NCBI GenBank assembly: GCA_051251595.1
Contig: JBPOFA010000003.1
Location: 186,001-250,000 of the forward strand
DNA: 64,000 nt
Source of the DNA: NORP110 sp051251595
Lineage (GTDB): Bacteria > Pseudomonadota > Alphaproteobacteria > Rhodobacterales > Rhodobacteraceae
Direction of reading: 5' to 3'
The notes under the pieces are model-generated. The model saw only the letters and a list, made by a program, of their open reading frames with translations. It was not told the origin of the DNA and searched no databases. A program made the translations under genes and the position numbers. Numbering within the stretch: the first letter of the stretch is position 1; every line of letters begins with the position of its first letter. This document shows positions 17,074 through 26,619 of the stretch, one piece after another.

Positions 17074-18413
17074 TCCACCTCGTAAGCTCCAATATCAGGC
17101 GCACCGCCCAAACTGCGCGGTGTGCCGTCCAGATCAGTACGTGGTGCGAAATCGGCATTGCCCGCATTGATCAACTGGCTTCCTCGGGCAGGCCGTAAAT
17201 CACCTGCCATTGGAGCCCGCAATTCCTGCGCAGGATAAACAAGAGTTAAGTTGCGCAATTCGGGTGAGCGGTAATCTATATTCCCTTGGACGTTGAATTT
17301 TGGTGCGATGTTGTTTGCAATAAGAATTCTGTCTTGTTGCTTCGCTCCGAAAACCCCAATCCAAGGTGCATCCGCCCGTGGCCCCAAACTGTTAACAAGA
17401 GTATTATTAGCGATTTTGGCTTTTGATGGACCGCTAACAGAAATTCCATGATATGCGCTGACCGAAACGGTATTATTTCGAATGATCAAGCCTTGTATTT
17501 TCTCACTCAAGAACATCCCTTGCATGGTGCATGAAAGGCCCGATCGTTTACCCGTCCATTCAAAGATCGAGTTGTTTTCAATGAGTAAATTTTTCATTAC
17601 GCCATTGTTTATTTTTCCGTTTGGTCCTGTGGTCCAGGATTGAATTCCGTCATCATGGTTCCCATCGATGGCAACACAATCCGTCACATAGTTGTTGGCA
17701 ATCCTGATATCGTCTGCCAAGGCGCGGAGAGCGTCTCCGCTGAAACCGGATATTCGGTTTGCTACGGCTTGCGATCCGTCGTTTTGAAGGGTTATTGCAA
17801 ACCGCGTACCTATTACCGAACTGTTACGGACTGTATTTTTCGGGCCCGACAAGTCAAAACCGTTTGCGCGATTTGTCAGCCAGGTGTTTTGATTCCAGTT
17901 TCGATATTTTACAGCGTCTTTTCTTGATCTTAGATCTATCCCCGAAAACTCGATATTCGGTGAGTCTGATTGAGTTTGCACTATTGAAAACCATTCTACA
18001 ATGTCGTGGTCCGGCCAGATTTTCAAATTTTGGAAGTGAATATTTCGACTATTTTTGACATGAATACTTTGGAAATGAGCTTCAGCGTCGGTTTCCCCAA
18101 CAATGCGTACGGGGGAACGAAACTTAATCCCCGAAATTTCGCTAGCGCCGTATTCGCCGCCCTTGAGAATTACAGTATCACCACCAGTTAGTTTTCCGCT
18201 TTTGAGAGCGGCCGTGAGGGTGATCCAAGGTTCTGTTTCACTTCCAAGATTTTTGGATTGGCCGGCAGCGGCCACATAGTAAGTTTCGGCTAACAAAGGG
18301 GAGGTGTAGGCCGTAGTTAGAGCGAGCGCGATGGCAGCCAAAAAATTGTATCGCGACTTCGACAACGCCAAGTTTAATCGTTTGTTTCTGCCATTTGTTT
18401 TTAAAGAAGCCAT
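17070..18413 (-). CDS. Secreted right-handed beta-helix repeat protein
   Basis: A 447-residue exported protein. A hydrophobic segment (F-L-A-A-I-A-L-A-L-T-T-A-Y) at about residues 25-40 and an A-E-T site suggest a signal peptide. The body has repeated N-N-T-x-V, I-x-N-N-x-I and similar rungs of a parallel beta-helix, as in polysaccharide lyases, epimerases and phage-tail-like hydrolases. It lies convergent to manC inside a polysaccharide locus, so a role in cutting or modifying the exported polymer is plausible. The ATG at 18413 was preferred over a GTG three codons earlier. No catalytic residues could be identified. Confidence 0.8.
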   Translation of the reverse strand: MASLKTNGRNKRLNLALSKSRYNFLAAIALALTTAYTSPLLAETYYVAAAGQSKNLGSETEPWITLTAALKSGKLTGGDTVILKGGEYGASEISGIKFRSPVRIVGETDAEAHFQSIHVKNSRNIHFQNLKIWPDHDIVEWFSIVQTQSDSPNIEFSGIDLRSRKDAVKYRNWNQNTWLTNRANGFDLSGPKNTVRNSSVIGTRFAITLQNDGSQAVANRISGFSGDALRALADDIRIANNYVTDCVAIDGNHDDGIQSWTTGPNGKINNGVMKNLLIENNSIFEWTGKRSGLSCTMQGMFLSEKIQGLIIRNNTVSVSAYHGISVSGPSKAKIANNTLVNSLGPRADAPWIGVFGAKQQDRILIANNIAPKFNVQGNIDYRSPELRNLTLVYPAQELRAPMAGDLRPARGSQLINAGNADFAPRTDLDGTPRSLGGAPDIGAYEVE

Positions 18414-18543
18414 AATTTCCACACTATTGAATACTAATGCACTGGAACTTGACGGTTACAAGTTTCCTGTCGAATATCACTGCTGGGCAAGTCTAACACA
18501 AGATACTAGACACGTGTTAAAGTAAAATATGTCGATTGATTGA

Positions 18544-20079
18544 ATGAAACATTCCAAAGAATCCCAGCTCGGGTCCATATTCTCGCGTTCGCTGCGTGCT
18601 GAGCCTGTTCCGAAATTGATTTCTCATTCAAGTGAGTTTGTCAAAACCAATCGGCTAGTCTCGATTGTCTGTATAACCTTCCTGTTTTCATTGATAATTC
18701 CGTTGAATTTCAGTTTGGGATCGTTTCGTATTTCACCGTATCGATTTGTTTTGTTGGTCGCATTTATTCCATTGTGTTTTTCTTGGCTGACTGGTGGTTG
18801 TGGCAGGGTCCGCCTTCCAGATGTCTTTCTGCTATTATTTTGTATATGGTCTATGATTGCTGTGGCGGTAAATACTGGTGCTAGCGCTTTTTCTTTTTCG
18901 GCAATCAATGTGGTCGAGACCTTTGGAACGTATTTGTTAGCAAGATGCGCCATTAGAAATCTGGACGATTTTTTGCGTTTCGGTAAGGTGGTTTTCATTA
19001 TATTACTGATACTTATTCCATTTGCCATGATGGAGGGGGTCACTAAAACACCTATTTATCTTGAGATGTTCAAGGCGTTTGGAAATACAATCCACGCGAC
19101 AAACAGTGATATTCGCCTAGGTTTGAGAAGAGCGCAATCTGCATTTGAGCATCCGATACTGTTTGGAGTTTTCGCTTCGACCTCGTTCTCTTTGCTGATT
19201 TATGCGCCAAGGAAGAACAAACCTGGAATCGTCGGCCTGCGTCGCGGGTGGGTTGCGGTGGTTGCAACTTTCTTTTCACTTTCTTCGGGGGCCTTTATCC
19301 CGGTAGTCGTTCAAAGTGGATTGATGCTGTGGAATCGAATTTTGGGCAAAGTGGCTTGGCGTTGGTGGTTGTTAGCTGCCCTTATCGTTTCGGCTTTCAT
19401 TGCCATTGACTTGGTTTCTTCTCGAAACCCCTTCAGGGTCTTCGCTGATTATTTGGTGTTCAATCGAGGCAATTCATATTGGCGCGTTCTCATCTTTAAC
19501 TACGGAATACAAAACGTATGGGATCACCCATTGTTTGGTTATGGTACCGATGGAGGTTGGGTCCGTCCAAGCTGGATGGTAACCGCCTCTGTTGACAATT
19601 TTTGGCTCGTTATGGCGATGCGCTATGGCATTCCCGGTTTCGTGTTCTTTTCGGCAGCCTATATAAGTGTTATTGTGAGTTTGATCCGAGCGAAGATACC
19701 CTCGCAGGTCGAAAACAATCAGCGCTATGCTCTGGTCTTTTCAATTGTGTCTACCGTGATTGCCATTTCGACCGTTTGGTTGTGGAACGCGACCTACACG
19801 TATCTTTTGTTTCTTCTCGGGGCGAGTGCGTGGCTGTCTGATTTGCGCTCTACACGCAGCGTTCCAACTCACCAAGATGTTGAAGAATTGGGGCAAGAGG
19901 GGACTCGCAAGAGAACTTCAGAGTTAAGATGGTCGCGAGGGCAAACGCCAGAAATTTCGGGAACCCAAGCGCGAGGGTTATCCACGAAACCGCCTCGTGA
20001 AAAAATACGATATAGTCGTGTTGTACCCGGTTCTTCGGATCACGTAAGTTACAAGCGTAATTCTGACGAAGGCCATTGA
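18544..20079 (+). CDS. O-antigen polymerase/ligase-like (Wzy/WaaL family) membrane protein
   Basis: A 511-residue protein with about ten hydrophobic segments between residues 37 and 430, a large loop containing R-R-A-Q-S-A-F-E-H-P-I-L-F-G, and the G-Y-G-T-D-G-G motif near residue 335, all typical of the O-antigen ligase/polymerase family. It would polymerise or ligate lipid-linked repeat units on the periplasmic side. The last about 85 residues are polar and unlike the family; the final 34 codons lie antisense to the 3' end of the flippase gene. The original stop may have been lost. Ligase and polymerase cannot be told apart here. Confidence 0.82.
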   Translation: MKHSKESQLGSIFSRSLRAEPVPKLISHSSEFVKTNRLVSIVCITFLFSLIIPLNFSLGSFRISPYRFVLLVAFIPLCFSWLTGGCGRVRLPDVFLLLFCIWSMIAVAVNTGASAFSFSAINVVETFGTYLLARCAIRNLDDFLRFGKVVFIILLILIPFAMMEGVTKTPIYLEMFKAFGNTIHATNSDIRLGLRRAQSAFEHPILFGVFASTSFSLLIYAPRKNKPGIVGLRRGWVAVVATFFSLSSGAFIPVVVQSGLMLWNRILGKVAWRWWLLAALIVSAFIAIDLVSSRNPFRVFADYLVFNRGNSYWRVLIFNYGIQNVWDHPLFGYGTDGGWVRPSWMVTASVDNFWLVMAMRYGIPGFVFFSAAYISVIVSLIRAKIPSQVENNQRYALVFSIVSTVIAISTVWLWNATYTYLLFLLGASAWLSDLRSTRSVPTHQDVEELGQEGTRKRTSELRWSRGQTPEISGTQARGLSTKPPREKIRYSRVVPGSSDHVSYKRNSDEGH

Positions 20080-21300
20080 TACAAAAGACGCAAACGCGGC
20101 GCCTTCGATGCCAAATTTGCCAATGAGCGCATAGTTCAAAATGAAATTAATTGCTACGCCAGTAGTGGTAACTGCCATCACCAAGCGTTCGCGCTTTAAC
20201 ATTATCAGCAATATGGCATCTGGTCCCGCCAAAGCTATTGTTGCTTGACCTATTAAGAGAATGCGCATTGCTGTTTTAGCCTCAATAAATTGTGGCCCAA
20301 ACAAACCAAGATAAAATCTTGTCCAAACTCCAAAAATTATGCAAATGGAAATGCCGGTGACAAAGGACACGATCGCGGATTGTTTTAAGTAGTATTGAGT
20401 TGAATCCCGGTCGTTGATCGCAATTGATCGTGATAGCATGGGCCCTACCAGTTGCAGCGCCACCATATTTGCAATTGTGACCAGCAATGCCGCCCGGGCG
20501 GCGGCTCGATAGATTCCCACTTCATAAGTCCCGAGAAGTGAACCGACCATCAAGACGTCTAGATCAAGTTGCAATCTGTTTGCGATGGTCGTCATCAATA
20601 GTGGTAAAGCACCAGCGAACCAGATACTTAATCGGAACTCAGGTCTTGACAGTTTTTGGGATTGTGTTCTCCAAACTTTGTTGAGAACCAATAGCATAAC
20701 CGCCAATACGGCAAACGCGGCTACCAGGGTAATATCAAACAAAAGTGTAGGCGAGAGTTTGTGCCCCAAAAGCAGAACGGCTCCGATCAGTGCAAGGTAA
20801 ATAACTTGCCGTGCAATGGACTCAAGAAACTGTGAGGTTAATATCCGTTGATAGCTGTTGAGCGTGTGAGATACAGACAAGACAAAACCGTGAACGACCG
20901 CTAATAGTGCAACAAGCTTCCACCCCGGGGCCAATGTAAGCAGCTGAAAACGTTCCAAAATTGCAAAAACTAACGCGGCAATTGCGCCGGTCGATAGAAT
21001 TGTAGCGCAAAGAGTTAACAAATAGCCGACGACTAAGCTTTGTTTGTCTTTGGTAAGATATTTCGGGATTTCCCTTATTGCCAAGTCCCCAAGTCCGAGC
21101 GGGAGAAGAATGCCAATAAACACTGCCCACGTCGAAGCCAAAACAAAAGCACCCAATGCTTCTGCACCAAGCAGACGAGCAACGATTATCGATCCACCAA
21201 ATTGTATAAAAAGCCCGCCAAATCGCATTGAAAATGATATGGATGCTTTGCGGATGAATTCTGGTGGAGACCGAAAGATGTTAGAAATTTTCGCACGCAT
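19978..21300 (-). CDS. Oligosaccharide flippase (Wzx-like, MOP superfamily)
   Basis: A 440-residue polytopic membrane protein with about twelve hydrophobic segments. N-terminal S-F-S-M-R-F-G-G-L-F-I-Q and the G-S-I-I-V-A-R-L-L-G motif are those of polysaccharide exporters of the RfbX/Wzx family, which flip undecaprenyl-linked repeat units. It is convergent with the polymerase gene and the two reading frames overlap by 102 bases. Polymerase plus flippase argues for a Wzx/Wzy-dependent polymer; no Wza/Wzc or priming transferase lies in this window, so they must be elsewhere. Confidence 0.88.
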   Translation of the reverse strand: MRAKISNIFRSPPEFIRKASISFSMRFGGLFIQFGGSIIVARLLGAEALGAFVLASTWAVFIGILLPLGLGDLAIREIPKYLTKDKQSLVVGYLLTLCATILSTGAIAALVFAILERFQLLTLAPGWKLVALLAVVHGFVLSVSHTLNSYQRILTSQFLESIARQVIYLALIGAVLLLGHKLSPTLLFDITLVAAFAVLAVMLLVLNKVWRTQSQKLSRPEFRLSIWFAGALPLLMTTIANRLQLDLDVLMVGSLLGTYEVGIYRAAARAALLVTIANMVALQLVGPMLSRSIAINDRDSTQYYLKQSAIVSFVTGISICIIFGVWTRFYLGLFGPQFIEAKTAMRILLIGQATIALAGPDAILLIMLKRERLVMAVTTTGVAINFILNYALIGKFGIEGAAFASFVSMAFVRITLVTYVIRRTGYNTTISYFFTRRFRG

Positions 21301-21762
21301 TCAACTCGGTCCCGAGATTGGTTCTTGGTATTGGTCGTTGTCAGTTAAGTTGACATAGATGACGCATGTGTCTTACGCCACAAAAATCCCAGAATGTTTG
21401 TTGATTTTTGGCATTGCATCGAAGGTGCTGCAAAATGACTGGAAATTGTCAACATTGGTGACAAACGGACGGCAAACGAGGATCGACCGGCTGCTTCATT
21501 TATGATTCTCTAGAAACTCCTTTTTAGAGGCGGTATAGTTCAAATCTGCAACATAAGTACTTGGCATTGGGACATAAAAACTCGGCTCCGTTTGAGAAAA
21601 TTGAAATCCTGAACGGGTAGGTCAGGCTGAACAATGGCGCGACAGCTCCATTTGATGCTTGAACTTTGGTGTGCCCTGTCCTCAATGGACAGCAAGGTAT
21701 TTGGCAGATTTGAACATTCAAAACCGGCCACCTATTTGCCGCTTGGAAAGGAATTGACGCTT
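21301..21762. other. Gap between divergent flippase and acyltransferase genes
   Basis: A 462-base AT-rich stretch with no convincing gene. It should hold promoters for both divergent genes. An AAAGGAA ribosome site near its right end sets the acyltransferase start. No strong inverted repeat or terminator was noticed. Confidence 0.5.
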
Positions 21763-22794
21763 GTGATCTTACTTGGTGATGTGTCCCACAATCGCGACAA
21801 CAACCTGAATCTAATTCGGGTAATCGCAGCAACTTTGGTGCTGGTGTCGCATGCCTATCCGATCACACAAGGAGTTGGTGCAGAGGAACCCCTGAAGGCA
21901 ACCGTCGGTTATTCACTTGGCACTATTTCAGTCTATGTATTTTTTGTCATATCAGGCTTCCTGATTGCGCAGAGTTTCGAACGTTCCGGCGAAATCAAGA
22001 AATTCCTTGTTGCAAGAGTACTGCGACTATGGCCGGCGCTCATTGTATCCATTTTGCTGGTTGTATTTGTACTGGGCCCCTTGGTCACGACTCTACCGAC
22101 GACAGATTATTTGGTTGATGAGTCAACATGGGCATTCTTATTGCGCAACGTGACGCTGGTATCGATACAGTACGAACTTCCAGGTGTATTTCAGGACCAA
22201 CCATATCCGGCCATTGAAGGGTCAATCTGGACGCTGATTTACGAGGTGGCGTGTTATTTGGGGGTATTATTAATTGGGGTCTTGGGCTTTCTTCGTCCTT
22301 CTGTGAAGACAACGGTCTTATTTGCTTGTTCACTGGTGGCCCTAGCAGCTTTGGACGTAAGTGGGATCTCGCTACACAAAAAAATTGCAAACCTATTGGA
22401 GTTGGCTTTGCCTTTTGGTATCGGCACTGCGTTCTATATTTGGCGTGTCCATATCAAACTTTCTCTGGTTATTGTGTTGATATTGTCTGCTGCGGCTTGG
22501 GCCGCCAAAGGAAGCATGATTTTTGAGCCGGTCTTTATGGTCTTTCTTGGATACAGCGTGCTGTGGCTTGCCTATGTTCCGGGAGGTAAGCTGCGCCACT
22601 ACAACCAATTAGGTGATTATTCTTACGGGATTTATATCTACGCATTCCCTTTACAAGGGATGGCTGTGTGGATTTGGGGACCTATGACCCCTTGGGCAAA
22701 CATAGCCTTATCATTGCCGCTAGTGCTTGTACCGTCCGTTTTGTCTTGGCATTTTATTGAAAAACCCAGCCTTGCGCTGCGTGGACGTTTCTAG
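21763..22794 (+). CDS. Acyltransferase 3 family membrane protein (polysaccharide O-acylation)
   Basis: Polytopic inner-membrane acyltransferase of the OafA/NodX type. N-L-N-L-I-R-V-I-A-A near the start, the catalytic-type histidine in V-L-V-S-H-A-Y-P and the F-F-V-I-S-G-F-L-I motif are family hallmarks; about ten hydrophobic segments follow. The open frame extends to 21634, but the upstream residues are not family-like, and GTG 21763 has an AAAGGAA box 9 bases upstream, giving 343 residues. It probably adds acetyl or another acyl group to the polymer or its lipid-linked unit. Its 3' end overlaps the convergent methyltransferase by 4 bases. Confidence 0.82.
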   Translation: MILLGDVSHNRDNNLNLIRVIAATLVLVSHAYPITQGVGAEEPLKATVGYSLGTISVYVFFVISGFLIAQSFERSGEIKKFLVARVLRLWPALIVSILLVVFVLGPLVTTLPTTDYLVDESTWAFLLRNVTLVSIQYELPGVFQDQPYPAIEGSIWTLIYEVACYLGVLLIGVLGFLRPSVKTTVLFACSLVALAALDVSGISLHKKIANLLELALPFGIGTAFYIWRVHIKLSLVIVLILSAAAWAAKGSMIFEPVFMVFLGYSVLWLAYVPGGKLRHYNQLGDYSYGIYIYAFPLQGMAVWIWGPMTPWANIALSLPLVLVPSVLSWHFIEKPSLALRGRF

Positions 22795-23654
22795 TTATTT
22801 TTAATTGAACGAATATAGAATTGGATGGTCAGGAAGTCATGGAAAATCCCAAGTGTGAGTGCGTTGAAAAGCCTTTTTTTTGGTCCATCGAAGTGTTTTT
22901 GAAAAACATCTATCTCTAGCCCTGAACGTGACAAAAGGGCTTTGGCCGTATCTTCTACAAACCAACGCATGTGAGTCCGATCCAAAATTCCACTGTCTTT
23001 CAGGTCAAACTTTCCCTGGAAAACCAATGGAACCACTAGTTTGTAATTTCGCACATTGGGGATGCTTGCAACGATACATCCTTTCGGTGAAAGCATTGCA
23101 GAAAGTCTGTCGAGAACATCCCAAGGGTCGGTCAGATGTTCCAAGACATCTAAGCAAAGTATCACATCAAACGGTCCGGCTTCGTTGGACACAGTATTCA
23201 ATAGAGCTGGGTCTTCAAGGTTCCCGCCGTAAGCGTGGTCAATATCAGAAAGACATTCATTTCCAACAAGATCCACAACCGTTGCCTCAACAACTTTTCC
23301 TTTAGATTTCAGATATGCTGCACTAGCGCCGATTCCTCCCCCGACGTCCAAAACATTCCGTTGTCCGTCTGGCACTAAATCAAGCACATCTTGACGGACA
23401 AGCGTGTGATATTCGTCGCGAACTCCCACCCAATCTTGGGGCAATTTCTTTCCTCCGTTTTCACCCCGATCTTGGCCGCTGTTTGGCATCCCGTCAATGA
23501 ACTTGTGTACGGTGGACTTACCGTACCTGTTCCGCACTATACGTACCGATCGTGTTAGGGGAAGGCTTGGCGGCAAGCCACGTGAACGTTGCGAGCTGGA
23601 TGCAATATTTGGTGGAACAAGGTTGCGCCAGTATATTGCTACATCTTGTAGCAT
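22791..23654 (-). CDS. Class I SAM-dependent methyltransferase
   Basis: A 287-residue protein with a Rossmann methyltransferase domain: motif I V-L-D-V-G-G-G-I-G-A-S at about residue 100, motif IV D-V-I-L-C-L-D-V-L-E-H-L, and the post-motif S-I-P-N-V-R-N. The D-V-L-E-H and S-I-P-N pattern is typical of methyltransferases in polysaccharide loci. The first 60-70 residues are not family-like; an internal ATG (M-P-N-S-G-Q) is possible as the true start because no ribosome site is visible before 23654. Target unknown, probably a sugar hydroxyl. Confidence 0.8.
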   Translation of the reverse strand: MLQDVAIYWRNLVPPNIASSSQRSRGLPPSLPLTRSVRIVRNRYGKSTVHKFIDGMPNSGQDRGENGGKKLPQDWVGVRDEYHTLVRQDVLDLVPDGQRNVLDVGGGIGASAAYLKSKGKVVEATVVDLVGNECLSDIDHAYGGNLEDPALLNTVSNEAGPFDVILCLDVLEHLTDPWDVLDRLSAMLSPKGCIVASIPNVRNYKLVVPLVFQGKFDLKDSGILDRTHMRWFVEDTAKALLSRSGLEIDVFQKHFDGPKKRLFNALTLGIFHDFLTIQFYIRSIKNN

Positions 23655-23778
23655 GTGATTGCAAAATAGTCAGCTAGACTAAAGACGCAGCTCGTCGCTA
23701 CCAACCCGAGAATAGCCTTTTGGGGTGCCAATTTGAAACTTGTTAAAACAAAAGCACGTCTATCGCAGACATCGAATA

Positions 23779-24098
23779 TGATCCGATGGCAGGGCCCTGA
23801 AGCGGCTTTCCCACACTTTGAATTACGCCGAACCAACGGGGCTGTAGGTCAACGGGTGTGAAACCGCCTTTTGTGGCCTTGTGACCGATCCAACGAACGG
23901 CGACTATGTTTCTCAATACCCATGGTCTCGTGATCTGCCGCGCAACAATATGATCATTTACGCAAATCTGCATAAGCAATTCTCTTTGGTTACCGTCGGG
24001 GTTTCACCAGCGACAACGTGATCGCGGTTGATGGTGCGGCCGCTTGGTTCTCAACGCTCGCGTGGCATAAAGAACCACACCTAATCAATCTGAGCTAG
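23779..24098 (+). pseudogene. Decayed coding remnant, family not recognised
   Basis: Between two minus-strand genes the plus strand holds protein-like sequence broken by stops and a frame change. One piece (23782-23844) reads S-D-G-R-A-L-K-R-L-S-H-T-L-N-Y-A-E-P-T-G-L then TAG. The same frame reopens to 24017 with V-T-D-P-T-N-G-D-Y-V-S-Q-Y-P-W-S-R-D-L-P. Around 23985 the better-looking frame shifts and continues G-Y-R-R-G-F-T-S-D-N-V-I-A-V-D to a TAG at 24096-24098. Composition and order look like the C-terminal part of a real gene. I could not name the family. Confidence 0.4.
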
Positions 24099-24099
24099 A

Positions 24100-25056
24100 T
24101 CAATAGCCTGACAGCCATTGCGACCGTTGGTTCCAGACTTGGCGCCACTTTGGGGGGGAGGAGGGTTCAGGAGCGGCCCTGCTCCCCAGCAACGCGTGAT
24201 GCACAGTTTCGAAGCTGTAGCGGCTGGCGGCCCATAGCCACAGCATCGCCAATCCAAACTGCGCACCCGTCGTGGGCCAGTGGTCGCGGATAAGCGTCGC
24301 TCTGGCACGAGCGACCATAATGGTTTTATCGACCCGGCGCGCTGATGATGCCCCAACTAAATGCATGATCTCGGCATCTGGCACAATGATCGGTTTGGCT
24401 CCACGTTTAATCGCCCTTAAGCAAAGGTCTGACTCTTCGCCGTACATAAAGTATTTCTCGTTGAAACCGCCTAGTTCATGCCAAAGCGTGGAGCGAATCA
24501 AGAAGAAGCAGCCCACTACAATGTCGACTTCACGAACCGTATCCCGGTTCCAACCGGCGATGGCTTCGGTGTTAAACGCTGGCGATTTGGGAAAGGCTGC
24601 GCTTAATCCGACTGCAGAACAAAATGCGCTCCACGGGGTGATACGGTTCCAACATGAAGCAATGTTGAGCGATCCATCTGGAAACACCGTTCGGCCGCCG
24701 TAAATGCCGTTCTCTGGATGCGTTTCAGCAAAGGCGACAATCCGGTCGATTGCACCGTCATAAACTTCGGTGTCGGGGTTCAGCAGCAATGTCCACTTAG
24801 TGGTTACGGCCTTAGCAATTAGGTTATTGGCCTTCGCAAAACCGAGATTTTCGTCGCTATCGATCAGTTCTACTTGGGGGAACCGTGCACGGATAGCCTT
24901 CGCAGAGCCGTCGGACGAAGCATTGTCGATCACCACCGTATGGAATACCGCAGATTTGGTGTTGGCCATCAAGGTTTCAAGGCATTTGAGAGTTAACGCC
25001 TTCGTATTGTAGCTGACCACGATTATAGTCAGTTCTGCTGGGTCCTTAAGTGTCAC
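24100..25056 (-). CDS. Family 2 glycosyltransferase (rhamnosyltransferase-like)
   Basis: A 318-residue cytoplasmic GT2 enzyme. It has the N-terminal I-I-V-V-S-Y-N-T-K, V-I-D-N-A-S-S-D-G-S, the N-P-D-T-E metal site, and the G-E-E-S-D-L-C-L-R acceptor/catalytic block. This pattern is shared with WbbL/RfbF-type rhamnosyltransferases that build O-antigen or exopolysaccharide repeats. dTDP-L-rhamnose genes lie at 49.7-53.3 kb of the same window, so rhamnose is a possible donor, by inference only. The gene stands alone on the minus strand; its stop lies against the decayed remnant. Confidence 0.88.
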   Translation of the reverse strand: MTLKDPAELTIIVVSYNTKALTLKCLETLMANTKSAVFHTVVIDNASSDGSAKAIRARFPQVELIDSDENLGFAKANNLIAKAVTTKWTLLLNPDTEVYDGAIDRIVAFAETHPENGIYGGRTVFPDGSLNIASCWNRITPWSAFCSAVGLSAAFPKSPAFNTEAIAGWNRDTVREVDIVVGCFFLIRSTLWHELGGFNEKYFMYGEESDLCLRAIKRGAKPIIVPDAEIMHLVGASSARRVDKTIMVARARATLIRDHWPTTGAQFGLAMLWLWAASRYSFETVHHALLGSRAAPEPSSPPKWRQVWNQRSQWLSGY

Positions 25057-25601
25057 GTACTTACCTGCTTTGAATTATTTGATTGTGAAACAACATATCT
25101 TAGGTCAAAGAAGCCCCGGCAAAGCAAAACATCGCAAGGGGTTAAAATAGCTACCGCTGTGATGTACCTTCAACAGGTACACTCCGGTTGGCCCTAGCCG
25201 CTTGGTGATTTTCGCTAAATTTTGGGCTGTTTACCTTTACGTTTACATTGGTTTGCCATGTGCCCTTGGCAGTAGCTTTGTTTTCGGTTCCGTTCGGTTA
25301 TAGACCTGGTGACAAAGTGAATTTGTCTGGCGGCTAGACAATTTACTCCATTCCGCGCAGGTAGTCGCTAGCTGCGAAAGCTACAGCCAGACAAGAGCGT
25401 GTTGCAATATATGTGCTTTGGCGCACCGTTGGTCCCGATCTCAATGGATTGGACGCAAACGGGAAACAGAATTGTAAAACATTGGTGCATTACTTGACTG
25501 TGATACCAAGAACGTATCATGGCTACGGTCAAACCGGAAAACCGAAGTTTGAAGCCGGGATACTCGTTGAGTATTTACATTTTGGAGTGAAAATAGGGCG
25601 G
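25057..25601. other. Gap between divergent glycosyltransferase genes
   Basis: About 545 bases with no convincing gene. An open frame on the plus strand begins at 25413, but its first 63 codons lack GT2 similarity and ribosome site, so I treat that part as leader. A 7-bp inverted repeat TGTACCT/AGGTACA with a 5-base loop is at 25163-25181; it has no T-run and could be a regulatory site. Promoters for both genes should lie here. Confidence 0.4.
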
Positions 25602-26552
25602 ATGGCCAGGGACCAACCATGTGCTTCTCAGGGGGCCGCAGACTTGAATACTGCTGATTCTAAATTCAAATCCGACCTCGATGTCGCGATTATCATCCCA
25701 CATTACGATGACACAGAACGTTTGGAACGCTGCCTTTCGGCTCTTATGCTAAACAATCTCGAAAATGTAGAAGTCCTGGTGATTGATAATGGCTCGCCGA
25801 TTCCGCCCGGTGAAAAGCTCTTGCCGTATTTTCCGACTGTGCGCTTCCTGACAGAGCCAGAAAAGGGAGCTGGACCCGCACGCAACCGAGGAGTGCGGGA
25901 AAGCCGTGCTCCGATCTTGGCTTTTCTCGATGCCGATTGTATTCCGGCCTCTGATTGGGTCAACGTTGCCCGTGCCGGCCTTTCCCGCGGGGATGTGATT
26001 GGCGGGCGGGTTGATGTGTTTGACGAAACTCCAGCTCCGCGCAGTGGTGCTGAAGCTTTTGAGGCGGTCTTTGCATTTCAGACGCGCGAATATATTGAAA
26101 CAAAAGGGTTTTCGATTACAGCAAATTTGATCACATCAAGGGTAGTTTTTGAAGATGTCGGACCTTTCCGCCCGCATGTCTCCGAGGACGCCGAATGGGG
26201 TCAGCGGGCCACTTCCAAAGGATATCGGTTGGTTTATGATGACCGGTTGCTTGTCCGCCACCCAAGCCGAAACGACTGGACTGCACTTCGAAGCAAGTGG
26301 CTACGATTGACGCGGGAAGACTTTGCGCTTCAGAATATTCGGAGGCCTGGACTATCGGCCAAAGTGTTCTGGACCACCAAAGCTCTGGCCATGCCTGTCA
26401 GCGTTGTTTTGCACCTGCCGAAAATTCTGTCCAGTTCCAAGATTGACACCGCACAGGAACGGATGCGCTGTATCGGCACGCTTGCCCGACTCCGATTCCA
26501 GCGGATGATTTGGATGTTAAAGCAAATCAACGGACGCGATCTTTCTCTCTGA
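25602..26552 (+). CDS. Family 2 glycosyltransferase
   Basis: GT2 enzyme of about 316 residues from the chosen ATG. The N-terminal core V-A-I-I-I-P-H-Y-D-D, L-V-I-D-N-G-S, G-P-A-R-N-R-G and the metal site D-A-D-C-I-P are clear. The later E-D-A-E-W-G-Q-R block is the acceptor-side catalytic region. The start is uncertain: a GTG at 25587 and a longer frame from 25413 exist, and only a distant GGAG box precedes ATG 25602. C-terminal residues are more hydrophobic, suggesting membrane association. Sugar and linkage unknown. Confidence 0.83.
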   Translation: MARDQPCASQGAADLNTADSKFKSDLDVAIIIPHYDDTERLERCLSALMLNNLENVEVLVIDNGSPIPPGEKLLPYFPTVRFLTEPEKGAGPARNRGVRESRAPILAFLDADCIPASDWVNVARAGLSRGDVIGGRVDVFDETPAPRSGAEAFEAVFAFQTREYIETKGFSITANLITSRVVFEDVGPFRPHVSEDAEWGQRATSKGYRLVYDDRLLVRHPSRNDWTALRSKWLRLTREDFALQNIRRPGLSAKVFWTTKALAMPVSVVLHLPKILSSSKIDTAQERMRCIGTLARLRFQRMIWMLKQINGRDLSL

Positions 26553-26619
26553 TCCTAATTGAACACTGGTCCAAATAGAATCGTTTCGGCGCTTCGATTT
26601 GTAAGAAACAGTGCCCGTA

